18,905 bases of DNA from the NCBI GenBank assembly GCA_001603765.1, contig LUZV01000015.1, positions 1 to 18,905 of the forward strand. The letters run 5' to 3'. The notes under the pieces were generated by a model. That model made no database searches, was not told where the DNA came from, and worked only from the letters and a program-made list of their open reading frames with translations. Both the position numbers and the translations under genes were made by a program. Of this stretch, positions 7,350 to 15,510 are shown piece by piece (position 1 is the stretch's first letter; each line of letters begins with the position of its first letter). The DNA comes from Anaerolineales bacterium Chloro_02 (GTDB taxonomy: Bacteria; Chloroflexota; Anaerolineae; Anaerolineales; Anaerolineaceae).

Positions 7350-8111
7350 ATGGCGATCGCGCTCAATCTTAATGATCAATTGGCTGTTACCATTGCCGCG
7401 TTGGGGCTGATATTCTTATTGATTAACATTTTGCGTGTCAAAAAAAGCAAGCGGGAATTCCTGGCAGCTTCAGGAAAAGAGGCAGTCGAAACTTTGGTGC
7501 ACGTCTCCTCTGAGCAAGGCAAGCGGCTGGTTCTGGGATTGGGGCATTCTTTAACCTCATCTGGTATCGGTTTGAGCGGCGCCAGCGGGTTGAGCCTGCA
7601 AAAGGCGCTCTTAAAGCGATCGCTTTTTAGTGATCATCCCCTGCAATCTTTCGCGGGTGATGGATCGCTGGCTTGTTTGAGTCGGATGATCGTTCAGGGC
7701 GCTTATCGTGGTGCTGTGGCGAGCGAGCTTTTCCGCGGTTCCATCAGCCAAATGGGCGGCGTCACGCCAGTAACGGCTGTCACAAGTCTGACGAATCATA
7801 TCTCAGACGGGGATAACGCGGGGCTGCTCCTGGCGGGGCAGTTTAGCCCGATGTTGGTCTTGCTGCTCGATCAGGCAGACCGCCACGACCTTCCGGTCAT
7901 CACAAGTGTTCCATCTCTGAGCGGACAGGCAGCGGGGTTCTTCGGGAAATCGACTAATTTGATTGGCGAAGACGTTTTTGACCCCGCTGGCAAGCTTAAC
8001 CAGAGCAAGGCAGCGCTTGCCAGCCTGAGCGCTGCTGATTGGCTGCGGATCGCCATCAGCGTCGGGTTAATTCTTGCGGCAATTCTCAGGATGGGAGGTT
8101 CACTGCCGTGA
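7350..8111 (+). CDS. DUF6754-like membrane-anchored protein
   Basis: A 253-residue protein with one hydrophobic segment at each end (about residues 10-30 and 230-247), enclosing a soluble domain of about 190 residues. The middle resembles, from memory, the DUF6754 proteins of Chloroflexota: GKEAVETLVHVSSEQGKRLVLGLGHSL, a Gly/Ser-rich helix region (GIGLSGASGLSLQKALL), SDHPLQSFAGDGSLACL and AYRGAVASELF. Function is unknown. It opens a run of six genes that mostly overlap by a few bases. Its TGA overlaps the GTG of the next gene (GTGA). The start ATG has only a weak AGG at 7339-7341, consistent with coupling to the small upstream ORF. Family assignment is moderate; topology is a direct reading of hydrophobicity. 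Confidence 0.72.
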   Translation: MAIALNLNDQLAVTIAALGLIFLLINILRVKKSKREFLAASGKEAVETLVHVSSEQGKRLVLGLGHSLTSSGIGLSGASGLSLQKALLKRSLFSDHPLQSFAGDGSLACLSRMIVQGAYRGAVASELFRGSISQMGGVTPVTAVTSLTNHISDGDNAGLLLAGQFSPMLVLLLDQADRHDLPVITSVPSLSGQAAGFFGKSTNLIGEDVFDPAGKLNQSKAALASLSAADWLRIAISVGLILAAILRMGGSLP

Positions 8112-8722
8112 AGCGAATACTCCCTCTGATTGTTGGCGGTTTAAGCGCGCTAACTGTGCTGGCGGCGGTTTTTCTGCCTGGGCAGGGAAGCAGCGTTTTG
8201 ACGGTGCTGTTGAACTGGGTGATCGTTTTGGCTGCGATAACCTTTTTGGTGGCAGTCGCCAGCCTGGCGCTTACTCACCTGAGGTTTATCATCACTGGCA
8301 AGAAAGGGTTCTTGCTGAGCCTGACGCTTTTATTCAGTTTTGCCGTGACGCTCGTGTTTGGATTCCTGCGCGGAGTTGAAGACCCTGTTTTCCTGAAATG
8401 GATCGGAGCGGTTGTCCGCCCAATTGAGAGCGCGCTGCTTGGGTTGGTGGCTCTGGTGATGATGAGCGCCGCCCTGAAGATCTTCCGCGAAAGAGGTTGG
8501 TCGGCGCTAACGGTGTCGTTTGGCGTCAGCGCGGTGGTCTTTCTGGTTTTGGGGTTGGGTTTTCTTCAGAACCTTAACTTGCCCGTGCTGAACGGGGTGA
8601 TCCGCTTTGTGGAGGGGCTGCCCATGATTGGCGCGCGCGGATTGCTGATTGGAATCGCTATTGGATTGTTAATGATGGCGTTTAGAGTAATTTTTGGTAT
8701 GGAGGGACCAGGAAATGACTGA
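8108..8722 (+). CDS. Multi-spanning membrane protein of unknown function
   Basis: A 204-residue, very hydrophobic protein with about six predicted membrane segments. The first (PLIVGGLSALTVLAAVFL) immediately follows the start, and the last ends near FRVIFGMEG. I recognise no catalytic or ligand motif. The GTG at 8108 overlaps the upstream TGA by 4 nt and has GGGAGG at 8093-8098, so it is preferred over a longer reading frame reaching back to 8039 inside the previous gene. The stop overlaps the following gene by 8 nt. Placed between a DUF6754-like protein and a zinc-ribbon membrane protein, it is best read as an integral subunit of the same assembly. It has hydrophobic-protein character similar to the 10733 product, but I see no clear sequence similarity between the two. 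Confidence 0.8.
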   Translation: MKRILPLIVGGLSALTVLAAVFLPGQGSSVLTVLLNWVIVLAAITFLVAVASLALTHLRFIITGKKGFLLSLTLLFSFAVTLVFGFLRGVEDPVFLKWIGAVVRPIESALLGLVALVMMSAALKIFRERGWSALTVSFGVSAVVFLVLGLGFLQNLNLPVLNGVIRFVEGLPMIGARGLLIGIAIGLLMMAFRVIFGMEGPGND

Positions 8723-10736
8723 CGATCATCCTGTGGTCCACCTCTGCCCTGTTTGCGGCAAAGAAAACCTGCCCATGAACACGCGCTGCGTGCATTGCGG
8801 CGCGGAAATGGAGTCGCTCTTCACCTTTGACGGACTGCCTTCAACCCCGCTGGAAGACGACGAACACTCGCTGCCGGATATTATTGAAGATATCCGCAAC
8901 GATCCGGCGCTGAGGACACCCGCAGAGCCTGACGAAGAGGCGGCGAGCCCAACGGAAGAAGGGCTGACAGCACAGGGCGCTGGCATAGACTCTTCGCCTG
9001 AATGGTTGAGCAAGGTGCGCCAGCGCGCCCGCGGTGAAGAGGACGCGGTTGGGGGATTGGTGAGTGGGATCAACGCCATGGACGCCCTTCGCAGCGAAGA
9101 AGGTTCGGCTGGTTTGGAAGGTGAGTTTACCGCCTGGATCAGCCGGATCCGCGAGCAAAACCAACAGGAGAACAGCTCAAGATTCCGACAGCAGCAAAAT
9201 GAGGTCGAAGAACCGGGTGAAGTGCCGGAATGGCTGCAGCGGATTCGCGCCTTGCGCCTGCCAACTTATGACGGCAACACCCAAGAGTCGGAAAGCAAGA
9301 AGACTTATCCGAATGGCGTGCCTCAGGAATGGACTGACGAGGCATTGATGGAGCTGCGCCGGCAAGCCCTCGCCGAGGAAGGCGCGGAGGAAAGCGAAGA
9401 GTTACCTCAGGATGTTGCTTCGGGCGAGGAAGAGGAGCCTGCGACAGCGTTGGGGTCTGATGATTTTTCCGATGCTCCCGAGCCTGAAAGCGAACATTCG
9501 GAAGAACCCTTCCATAATATCCCCGAAGACGAAAAAAGCGCTGAGGTAAATCACCCGGACGCCACAGTTGATGAATACTTAACTGCCTCCGCGGAGCAAG
9601 CCCAAGCCGGCGCGCACGAACTGCCTGAAACAGAAGAAATGTCCATGCCGGAGGCTCTCCCGGAGGAACAGGCGGCTGAATCTCAGGGTGAAACCCAATC
9701 TGTTACGCCTGAGCCTTCAGAAAAGACGGCTGATGCTGAAGTGGACAGCGCTGAGACCCTCGCGGCGGATGATTCTGAGGCGCAGGAAAGCACTAAGCCT
9801 GACGACGCGCCTGAATTGGAACAGCCCCGCGACAGCAGCTCGGTTTTGCCGGATTTGCTTTTGCTTCGCGATCAGCAAAATCGGGCGAACTTGCTGGCGT
9901 CTTTAATTGAGCAGGAAGGACGGGAAATTGCCGGCAGGCAGCCATCCAAGCAGCTTTCTGGCAAGGGCGGGCGCATAGCAGTGGCACTGCTGCTGATCAT
10001 TGGGCTGGTTGTCTCAATGCTTATCGGGCACGACGCTCCCACTGTGAGCCTTCCGATGAGCGTTCCCGCTGGCGCGCTGAACGCAAGGGTGAGCAGCCTG
10101 ACTAAGGCCGACCAGGTGTTAGTGGTATTGGACTATCAGGCAGCCGCCAGCCGTGAGCTTGAAACTCTCGCGGCTCCCGTTTTAAAAACCATGCGGGCGC
10201 AAGGCGCGGAGCTGATCTTCCTGACCGCGCAGCCATCAGGGCTATTCCTGGGGCAGTCGCTTTTGGAAAAGGCAGGATTATCAGCGGACACAAAAATCGA
10301 ATACCTCCCTGGGAGTTATTTAAGCCTGATTGGCTGGGCAATGAACCCGGCGGCTCCCGCTGATTTGAACCCAACACTGGCAAACAGCCAACTGGCGAAG
10401 CACAGCCTTTCATCGTTCGGTCTGATTCTCTTGATCAGCGATTCTTCCGAGAATGTGCGCGGCTGGTTGGAGCAAATTGCCCCCTGGCAGGCATCCTCCA
10501 CTTTTGCCGCGGTGACCACCCAGATGGAAGCGCCGGTTCTCGCTCCGTACTTTGATTCGGGTCAGCTTGTCGGGTATGCCTTTGCCTTGGCGGACGGCTC
10601 CCCTGGAGCAGCCGCCGCTTTCAGTTTCAGGGCCTATCGTGTGGGATTGCTGCTGATGCTGGCGATGCTGGTGCTTAGCGCCATTGCCAAGGCAGACGCC
10701 GACGCGGTCCGGCGGGAAGAGGAACGAGCCAAATGA
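8715..10736 (+). CDS. Zinc-ribbon, acidic-linker, two-TM protein with Trp motif repeats
   Basis: A 673-residue protein of unusual layout. Residues about 11-30 form a zinc ribbon (CPVCG...CVHCG). A long acidic region (about 40-390, rich in Glu, Ala, Pro, Ser) follows, probably disordered. It carries short tryptophan motifs at about 95-104 (PEWLSKVRQR), 138-146 (AWISRIREQ), 170-178 (PEWLQRIRAL) and 202-215 (EWTDEALMELRRQ). A membrane segment (GGRIAVALLLIIGLVV, about 420-440) precedes an exported domain with a Rossmann-like beta-alpha start (VLVVLDYQAAASRELETLA). A second membrane segment lies at about 643-660, before a basic tail. The ATG at 8715 has GGAGGG at 8701-8706. Both ends should face the cytoplasm. 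The repeated Trp motifs look like docking peptides for a partner; this is inference. No described family is recognised. Confidence 0.82.
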   Translation: MTDDHPVVHLCPVCGKENLPMNTRCVHCGAEMESLFTFDGLPSTPLEDDEHSLPDIIEDIRNDPALRTPAEPDEEAASPTEEGLTAQGAGIDSSPEWLSKVRQRARGEEDAVGGLVSGINAMDALRSEEGSAGLEGEFTAWISRIREQNQQENSSRFRQQQNEVEEPGEVPEWLQRIRALRLPTYDGNTQESESKKTYPNGVPQEWTDEALMELRRQALAEEGAEESEELPQDVASGEEEEPATALGSDDFSDAPEPESEHSEEPFHNIPEDEKSAEVNHPDATVDEYLTASAEQAQAGAHELPETEEMSMPEALPEEQAAESQGETQSVTPEPSEKTADAEVDSAETLAADDSEAQESTKPDDAPELEQPRDSSSVLPDLLLLRDQQNRANLLASLIEQEGREIAGRQPSKQLSGKGGRIAVALLLIIGLVVSMLIGHDAPTVSLPMSVPAGALNARVSSLTKADQVLVVLDYQAAASRELETLAAPVLKTMRAQGAELIFLTAQPSGLFLGQSLLEKAGLSADTKIEYLPGSYLSLIGWAMNPAAPADLNPTLANSQLAKHSLSSFGLILLISDSSENVRGWLEQIAPWQASSTFAAVTTQMEAPVLAPYFDSGQLVGYAFALADGSPGAAAAFSFRAYRVGLLLMLAMLVLSAIAKADADAVRREEERAK

Positions 10737-11410
10737 GCCTTTCTGATTTGATCGTGATGATCCTTGGCGTCGCGCTGACGATAATGGTTTTTTCTTACAT
10801 TCTCGGAGATCGCCTTTTCTTTGGAATCGCTACCCATATACTCATCGGCGTCAGCGCGGGGTTCCTGACGTTGGTTACCATCCAAAAAGTCATCCTGCCT
10901 TTGCTGGTCGCGCCGCTATCTTCTCCGGCAGCTCCAGGTTTTTTGCTCGCGCTGGTACCGATGACGCTTTCGATTCTGCTGATTCTGATGCTTTTCCGGC
11001 GCGGAGTGCAGGCTGGGGCAATCCCCTTGGCATTATTGAGCGGCGTATTGGCAGCGTTAGCGATCATCGGCGTTACGCGCGGAACCCTCGCGCCGCAGCT
11101 CCTGAGCATTTTCAGCCGGTTTGACCCTGCACAGCTGATTCAGGAAGCTGAACCGCAGTGGTCAAGCCTTTTCGAGGCAATGATGATCCTGCTCGGTGTG
11201 ATTTCGGTACTGTTTGTGTTCCACCACCAGGGAAAAACGAAGACTGGCGGAGTGGTTCGTCCGGTCTTCCTCGAAGGGATTGGGAGTATCGGTCAGATCT
11301 TCATTGGTATCACGTTCGGGGCGCTGTTTGTGGGGCTGTTTAGCACGGCTCTCATCGCGCTGATCAACAGTTTGTCTGACATTATCACTTTTCTTAAGCT
11401 GTGGTTTTAG
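10733..11410 (+). CDS. Multi-spanning membrane protein of unknown function
   Basis: A 225-residue integral membrane protein. Hydrophobic segments are visible near residues 5-22, 32-52, 67-85, 92-112, 145-162 and 185-215, giving about six or seven spans. They are interrupted by a soluble loop at about 115-143 that contains FSRFDPAQLIQEAEPQW. I see no transport or enzyme signature. Its ATG overlaps the upstream stop as ATGA, and the following MutL-like gene starts within or just after its own end, so expression is coupled on both sides. Context suggests it is a second membrane subunit of the cluster. Confidence 0.8.
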   Translation: MSLSDLIVMILGVALTIMVFSYILGDRLFFGIATHILIGVSAGFLTLVTIQKVILPLLVAPLSSPAAPGFLLALVPMTLSILLILMLFRRGVQAGAIPLALLSGVLAALAIIGVTRGTLAPQLLSIFSRFDPAQLIQEAEPQWSSLFEAMMILLGVISVLFVFHHQGKTKTGGVVRPVFLEGIGSIGQIFIGITFGALFVGLFSTALIALINSLSDIITFLKLWF

Positions 11411-13125
11411 AGGTCACTTTGCAAAAAACCTATCTCAGCCTTGACATCGGAAAAAGTCAGACGCAAGCCTGGCTCTTCGCTCGGCGCGACGGCTCCTGGG
11501 CGCTGCAAGGAACAGCCAGCGTCCCAACCGCCATTGACGGAGACGCATCCAATTTCCTCCTCAGCATTCAAGAGGCGCTGAAGGAGATCGAACTCCATCA
11601 CAATGTCCGCCTCCTGAATGACCACGGGCAGCTTGCCGATCTCAAGCATCTGGAAGGTGCGCCGGCTGCGGTTGGGCTGAGCCTGTCGGCAGGCAAGCCA
11701 ATCCGCGCCGCTTTGATCGGTCTCTCGGAGGCATACTCCATCGCGCCTTTGCGCAGATTGGTGGGTTTGTTTAATTGCGAAGTGGCGCTTGAAGTCAATC
11801 TGCAAGAAAACCTGAATTCGACTGAGCAGCTTGAACGGCTCGTAAGCAGTGAGATTGAGCTCTACCTGATCAGCGGCGGAACAAATGGCGGCGCTCAGAA
11901 AGAGCTGAAGGCAGCGATTGAGAATCTGAGGTTGGTTTACCACCTTATTCCTCGAACAGTACGCCCACAAATTATCTTTTGCGGCAACCAGGAACTGGCT
12001 GAATACGCCAGAGACGAAATTGAGGCTGGGCTGGACATGCACATCGCGAGCAACATTCAGACGGCGTTAGGCGCGGAAGACCCTTCGGTGGTGTGGAAGG
12101 CGATGCTGGCTGCCTTTGAACGCCTGCGGCTGCAGCAAATACCGGGTTTGGCGGATGCGGTCAATGAGCTGCATGCCAAAGTGATACCAAGCGATTTCTC
12201 GGCGGGCAGAATGGTGCGGTTTTTGGAGACCAGCAACAACAGCGGCAAGGGTGTACTCCTGCTGCGCTTTGACGCGGACACTGTGAGTGTGATTTCGGGG
12301 CACAACCAACGACTGAGCGGCATTAACTTCGCTCAAAAAGTGGATGAGGCGATCGTCCGAAAGGCGAGGAGTTTCTCGCATCAAGTGGCAGACCCAACGC
12401 GCTTTGCTACTTATATCTACAACCGCGCGCTATTCCCTGACTATACCGCCGCCACATTGGAGGACCTATGCTTTGAACAGGCGTTGGCGACAGCCCGCGT
12501 TTGCGAAGCGTTAAATGCCCTTCAGCAGATTGACCCTGAATTTGACTATAACGCGAGCCTGGGCTTGTTGAATGCCTGCGAGCCGATCATTCTTTCTGGG
12601 TCAGAGAGGCGGCTGGCAGCGCCGCATCAGGGCTTAATGGTGGCTCTAAACAGCATTTTGCCGCGTGGGATTACCACGTTTCTTCAAGACAGGGATCAAC
12701 TTCTGACCGCGTTGGGCTCAATCGCGCCTTACGAACCTTTGCTGCCTGTGCAAGTGATGGACAAGGATGGATTTGTCAACCTGGCAACGGTCATCACCGT
12801 GGACGCGCCCGCCTCTGTTGGGCAAACCGTGCTGCAAATTGAGGTTGATGAAGGCGCGGATATGTCGAGACAGACGCATCGAATTAAGATGGGCGAGCTT
12901 AAACGCATCGAGACGATAGCGAAAGGCACCACCAACGTTTATCTGGCGCCAGAAGTTGAAAGCGACGTGGGCATGGGCATGCCGGGGCTTGGCGGATGGG
13001 TTAACGCGACCGACTCGAAAGTGGGGGTTGTGATTGACGCGCGCGGCAGACCTCTTTCACTGCCAGCAGGTGAGATTGAAAGGGCGGAAAGCCTGCATAA
13101 CTGGCTGTGGGAAGTTGGAGGGTAG
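11401..13125 (+). CDS. MutL-like (glutamate mutase L family) ASKHA-fold protein
   Basis: A 574-residue protein resembling the glutamate mutase L (MutL) family, actin-like ATPase-fold proteins whose best-known members sit beside adenosylcobalamin mutases. The phosphate-1 type motif is SLDIGKSQTQAWLF (about residues 13-26), and ELYLISGGTNGG (about 153-164) matches the family's GGTDGG loop. The C-terminal part (about 440-574) holds a long region ending in VGVVIDARGRPLSLP that is not needed in a minimal MutL. No mutase subunit lies in the window, so a reactivase role is not supported; the membrane-protein context suggests another job. The start is uncertain: GTG 11401 lacks a ribosome site, whereas TTG 11419 has AGAGG at 11409-11413 and still keeps the DIG motif. 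Gene and family are sound; function is open. Confidence 0.82.
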   Translation: MVLEVTLQKTYLSLDIGKSQTQAWLFARRDGSWALQGTASVPTAIDGDASNFLLSIQEALKEIELHHNVRLLNDHGQLADLKHLEGAPAAVGLSLSAGKPIRAALIGLSEAYSIAPLRRLVGLFNCEVALEVNLQENLNSTEQLERLVSSEIELYLISGGTNGGAQKELKAAIENLRLVYHLIPRTVRPQIIFCGNQELAEYARDEIEAGLDMHIASNIQTALGAEDPSVVWKAMLAAFERLRLQQIPGLADAVNELHAKVIPSDFSAGRMVRFLETSNNSGKGVLLLRFDADTVSVISGHNQRLSGINFAQKVDEAIVRKARSFSHQVADPTRFATYIYNRALFPDYTAATLEDLCFEQALATARVCEALNALQQIDPEFDYNASLGLLNACEPIILSGSERRLAAPHQGLMVALNSILPRGITTFLQDRDQLLTALGSIAPYEPLLPVQVMDKDGFVNLATVITVDAPASVGQTVLQIEVDEGADMSRQTHRIKMGELKRIETIAKGTTNVYLAPEVESDVGMGMPGLGGWVNATDSKVGVVIDARGRPLSLPAGEIERAESLHNWLWEVGG

Positions 13126-13127
13126 CC

Positions 13128-14171
13128 GTGCGTAAAGTGATTATTCGTTCCGGTCAGCCAATTTACAAACATGTGCGTTTACCGCTGCCTGGCACAATCC
13201 TGGTGCGGACCGGGCAGGAAGTGAAGGCTGGGGATGTTTTGGCGGAGGCAACTCTGCCAGACCAATTCCAGGTATTTGATATTGTGACTCATCTTGGAAT
13301 TTCGCCAACCCGGTTGGATGAATACCTCAAACGGCTGAACGGCGAAGCGGTGCGCAAAGGAGATGTAATTGCCCAGAAACCAGGCCTGATCACCCGGATT
13401 TTCCGGGCGTCGCAAGATGGTAAGATCGTTTCACTGCGAGAAGGACGGGTGACTTTGGCGATGGGTGAGCGTAAGCTCCAGGTGAAATCACCGATCGCGG
13501 GAACGATTGTTGAGTTGATCCCTGGTTTTGGAGCGGTTGTTGGTTTATCGGGCAGCGTGATACAAGGGGTTTGGAGCAATGGGCTAAGCGCAAAAGGCGA
13601 CTTTACCCGTTTGGCGTTCGATTTTAATGACCCTCAGCAAAGAGGTAACCTGCCCGAGGTGGAAGGGAAGATTGTTTTTTCAGATTCGTTGATCTCTCTG
13701 GATCGGTTTCAGGCGCTGGCTGCAAAAAAGCCAGCCGGAATTGTGCTGCCATCCCTGATGCCAGCGCTTGTCAGCCAGGCACTCGAAAGCACGGTAGCTG
13801 TGATGAGTTTGTGCGGTTTTGGAGATCAGGGAGTTGACCCAGCCAGCAGCGAATTGATGGATTCTATGCAGGGGAAAGATGTTTACTTGCTTGCCGATGA
13901 GCAAAAGCGAACCGCGGAGTTAATCCTGCCGGGTGGAGCCGGGCAGAAATCTGCCTTGTTTGATGAAGAAGCCGCATTAAAAGTGGGCAGTCTGGTGCGA
14001 TTCCTCGGCGAGCCTTACCTTGGGAGTACGGGGTCTGTGGTGGAACTGCCAGAACGACCAGAACGGCTGCCAAGCGGGATAATCGCCAGGGTGGCTGTTG
14101 TTGAGCGGCAGGAAGGTTCCTTAATCCGGGTGCCTGTTACCAATATCTTACTTCTTGATGCCAACCCCTAA
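13128..14171 (+). CDS. Barrel-sandwich (lipoyl-like) protein with KOW-like C-terminus
   Basis: A 347-residue soluble protein with no signal peptide or membrane segment. Residues about 20-45 (LPLPGTILVRTGQEVKAGDVLAEATLP) look like half of a biotinyl/lipoyl-type barrel sandwich. A second such unit appears at about 105-150 (VKSPIAGTIVELIPGFGAVVGLSG). No lipoyl-lysine or biotin MKM motif is present, so it is probably not modified. The last 65 residues (GSLVRFLGEPYLGSTGSVVELP...VPVTNILLL) have the G-V-V and VP-N pattern of KOW/SH3-like folds. The start is GTG 13128 with GGAGGG at 13117-13122; a frame extension to 13107 would overlap the MutL-like gene without reason. It follows the MutL-like stop by 2 nt, so the pair is likely co-translated and may interact. 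I recognise no named family. Confidence 0.78.
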   Translation: MRKVIIRSGQPIYKHVRLPLPGTILVRTGQEVKAGDVLAEATLPDQFQVFDIVTHLGISPTRLDEYLKRLNGEAVRKGDVIAQKPGLITRIFRASQDGKIVSLREGRVTLAMGERKLQVKSPIAGTIVELIPGFGAVVGLSGSVIQGVWSNGLSAKGDFTRLAFDFNDPQQRGNLPEVEGKIVFSDSLISLDRFQALAAKKPAGIVLPSLMPALVSQALESTVAVMSLCGFGDQGVDPASSELMDSMQGKDVYLLADEQKRTAELILPGGAGQKSALFDEEAALKVGSLVRFLGEPYLGSTGSVVELPERPERLPSGIIARVAVVERQEGSLIRVPVTNILLLDANP

Positions 14172-14177
14172 GGGTTG
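14162..14177. other. Small dyad whose loop is the shared stop codons of two convergent genes
   Basis: CAACCC, loop CTAA, GGGTTG. The 4-nt loop contains both the TAA of the + strand gene (14169-14171) and the TAG of the - strand gene (complement of 14168-14170). There is no T run on either side, so it is at best a weak transcription barrier. Confidence 0.4.
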
Positions 14178-15346
14178 ACGAGGATGATATAGTAACCTGA
14201 AACCCAACCAGTCACGCCGTTGGGCGCGATAATCTGTTCCCAGAGAATGCCTTGGTTTTTTTCTTGTTTACCCGTCAGTTGGACAACGTCACCCTTGTTG
14301 ACGTAGGTCAAAATATAAGCAGCGGTTGAAGGCGCTTCGCGCACCACCAGACCGTTTTCTGAGGTGACCCGGGCACGGCTATAAACCTGAACGGTTGCAG
14401 TTGGTTCAGGGCTTGGACTGGGACTGGGGCTTAGACTAGGCTGGGCGGTTGGGCTGGGCTCTTTGGTATAAGTGGCGGTTGGAGGAGGTGTGGCTGTTGA
14501 AGGCGCGGCTGTGGCGGTATGAAAAACGACAAACGTGGGCTCGGGAGTGCTGGCTTTAAAGGCGGCGATCTGACTGCGAACCATCTCAAATATGCTGACA
14601 GTTCCACTGGAGAGAATTATCACCGAAATGATAATCCCCAATGCCTTTCGCGGCGGAAAACCGAGGAACCAAGTCGTCAGAAAGATAGCCAGCAATGCCA
14701 TGCCGAGCCGTGTGAACCCGGTTAACAGCAGCGGCAGACTGCCGTTGGCTAAGGGGAGAGATGAAGCCTGACCGGCGGCAAAAAATGGCATCAACACCAG
14801 ATAACCGAGCAGGATGGAGGCGATCCGGGAGAGTGTTTCGTGAAACGTGAACCAATAGGATGTCAGGGCGGCAGTGAGGATCAACACGATCCAGACAATG
14901 CTGCTCTCAGATAGGCTTGTCAGGGCTGCCCCGGTTAAGAAGTGATCCGCATGCACAGGCGCTGTACTGCGGACGATCCAGCCGGCAAAGTAAAAGCCAG
15001 CAATCGTGACAACAATCCCCACCAGAGCATTCCAGAAATGCCTGGTTGATGGCAGCGCTCCGCCATAAACCAGACTCAGCAGTGGTTTTGCCATCGGAAT
15101 AGCCAGGATTCCCGCGAGTAAAATCAGGTTAGATCGGAGCAGGCTGCCAGCGATCAGCAGCAGGAGGCAGATTAACAGCTCCCAGTAATATTGCCCCAAG
15201 GGAACGGCGTGGCGTGCGATTTCACGCAGAATATCATTGATATCCCGGCTGCTCGCGCTTTCAATAACCTTGCGAAGCGAACGCCTTTGGCTGGGCGGAA
15301 GTGAATGGAGACCATCCGGTTTGGTTTCAGTTGTGGGTATGCTCAT
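14168..15346 (-). CDS. DUF389-like membrane protein with Pro/Thr linker and SH3 type 3 domain
   Basis: A 392-residue protein. The N-terminal polar segment (about 1-50) is followed by about six to seven membrane spans (about 55-260). A stretch SLLRSNLILLAGILAIPMAK resembles the conserved membrane core of DUF389 proteins, though divergently. A low-complexity linker rich in Pro, Thr and Ser (about 265-325, with SPSPSPSPEPTAT) leads to a bacterial SH3 domain (about 326-390: GLVVREAPSTAAYILTYVNKGDVVQL...WVSGYYIIL). The tail should lie outside the cytoplasmic membrane and may bind cell-wall or surface polymers. The gene overlaps the preceding operon tail to tail by 4 nt and is transcribed divergently from the lipoprotein gene at 15511. 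It is the only - strand gene here. The SH3 call is firm, the DUF389 link moderate. Confidence 0.82.
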   Translation of the reverse strand: MSIPTTETKPDGLHSLPPSQRRSLRKVIESASSRDINDILREIARHAVPLGQYYWELLICLLLLIAGSLLRSNLILLAGILAIPMAKPLLSLVYGGALPSTRHFWNALVGIVVTIAGFYFAGWIVRSTAPVHADHFLTGAALTSLSESSIVWIVLILTAALTSYWFTFHETLSRIASILLGYLVLMPFFAAGQASSLPLANGSLPLLLTGFTRLGMALLAIFLTTWFLGFPPRKALGIIISVIILSSGTVSIFEMVRSQIAAFKASTPEPTFVVFHTATAAPSTATPPPTATYTKEPSPTAQPSLSPSPSPSPEPTATVQVYSRARVTSENGLVVREAPSTAAYILTYVNKGDVVQLTGKQEKNQGILWEQIIAPNGVTGWVSGYYIILVNP

Positions 15347-15498
15347 TTTGACATCCGGTATAAGAGTTTAACATCAAACTTACATCTAACAAGGATGCAC
15401 GTTCCGTGCCCGCCTAAACACGCGGAAAAAAGCTTGCTCCTAAGGTTAGTTAGGCGCAGCAAGTTGGACACTCTTCCGCCTTGGCTACAGGCTTAAGG

Positions 15499-15504
15499 TA
15501 AAAT
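15499..15504 (+). promoter_or_regulatory. Candidate -10 box immediately before the lipoprotein start
   Basis: TAAAAT lies 6 nt before the ATG at 15511, and no ribosome site stands at normal spacing. If used, transcription would start at or next to the ATG, giving a leaderless message. The -35 is poor, so this is tentative. The 164-nt divergent spacer 15347-15510 holds no other feature I can defend. Confidence 0.28.
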
Positions 15505-15510
15505 TGGCTC

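Noticed and set aside
15305..15496. 63-residue + strand ORF overlapping the start of the DUF389-like gene
   Set aside because: Mostly antisense to the - strand coding sequence and its promoter region, no ribosome site, no recognisable product.
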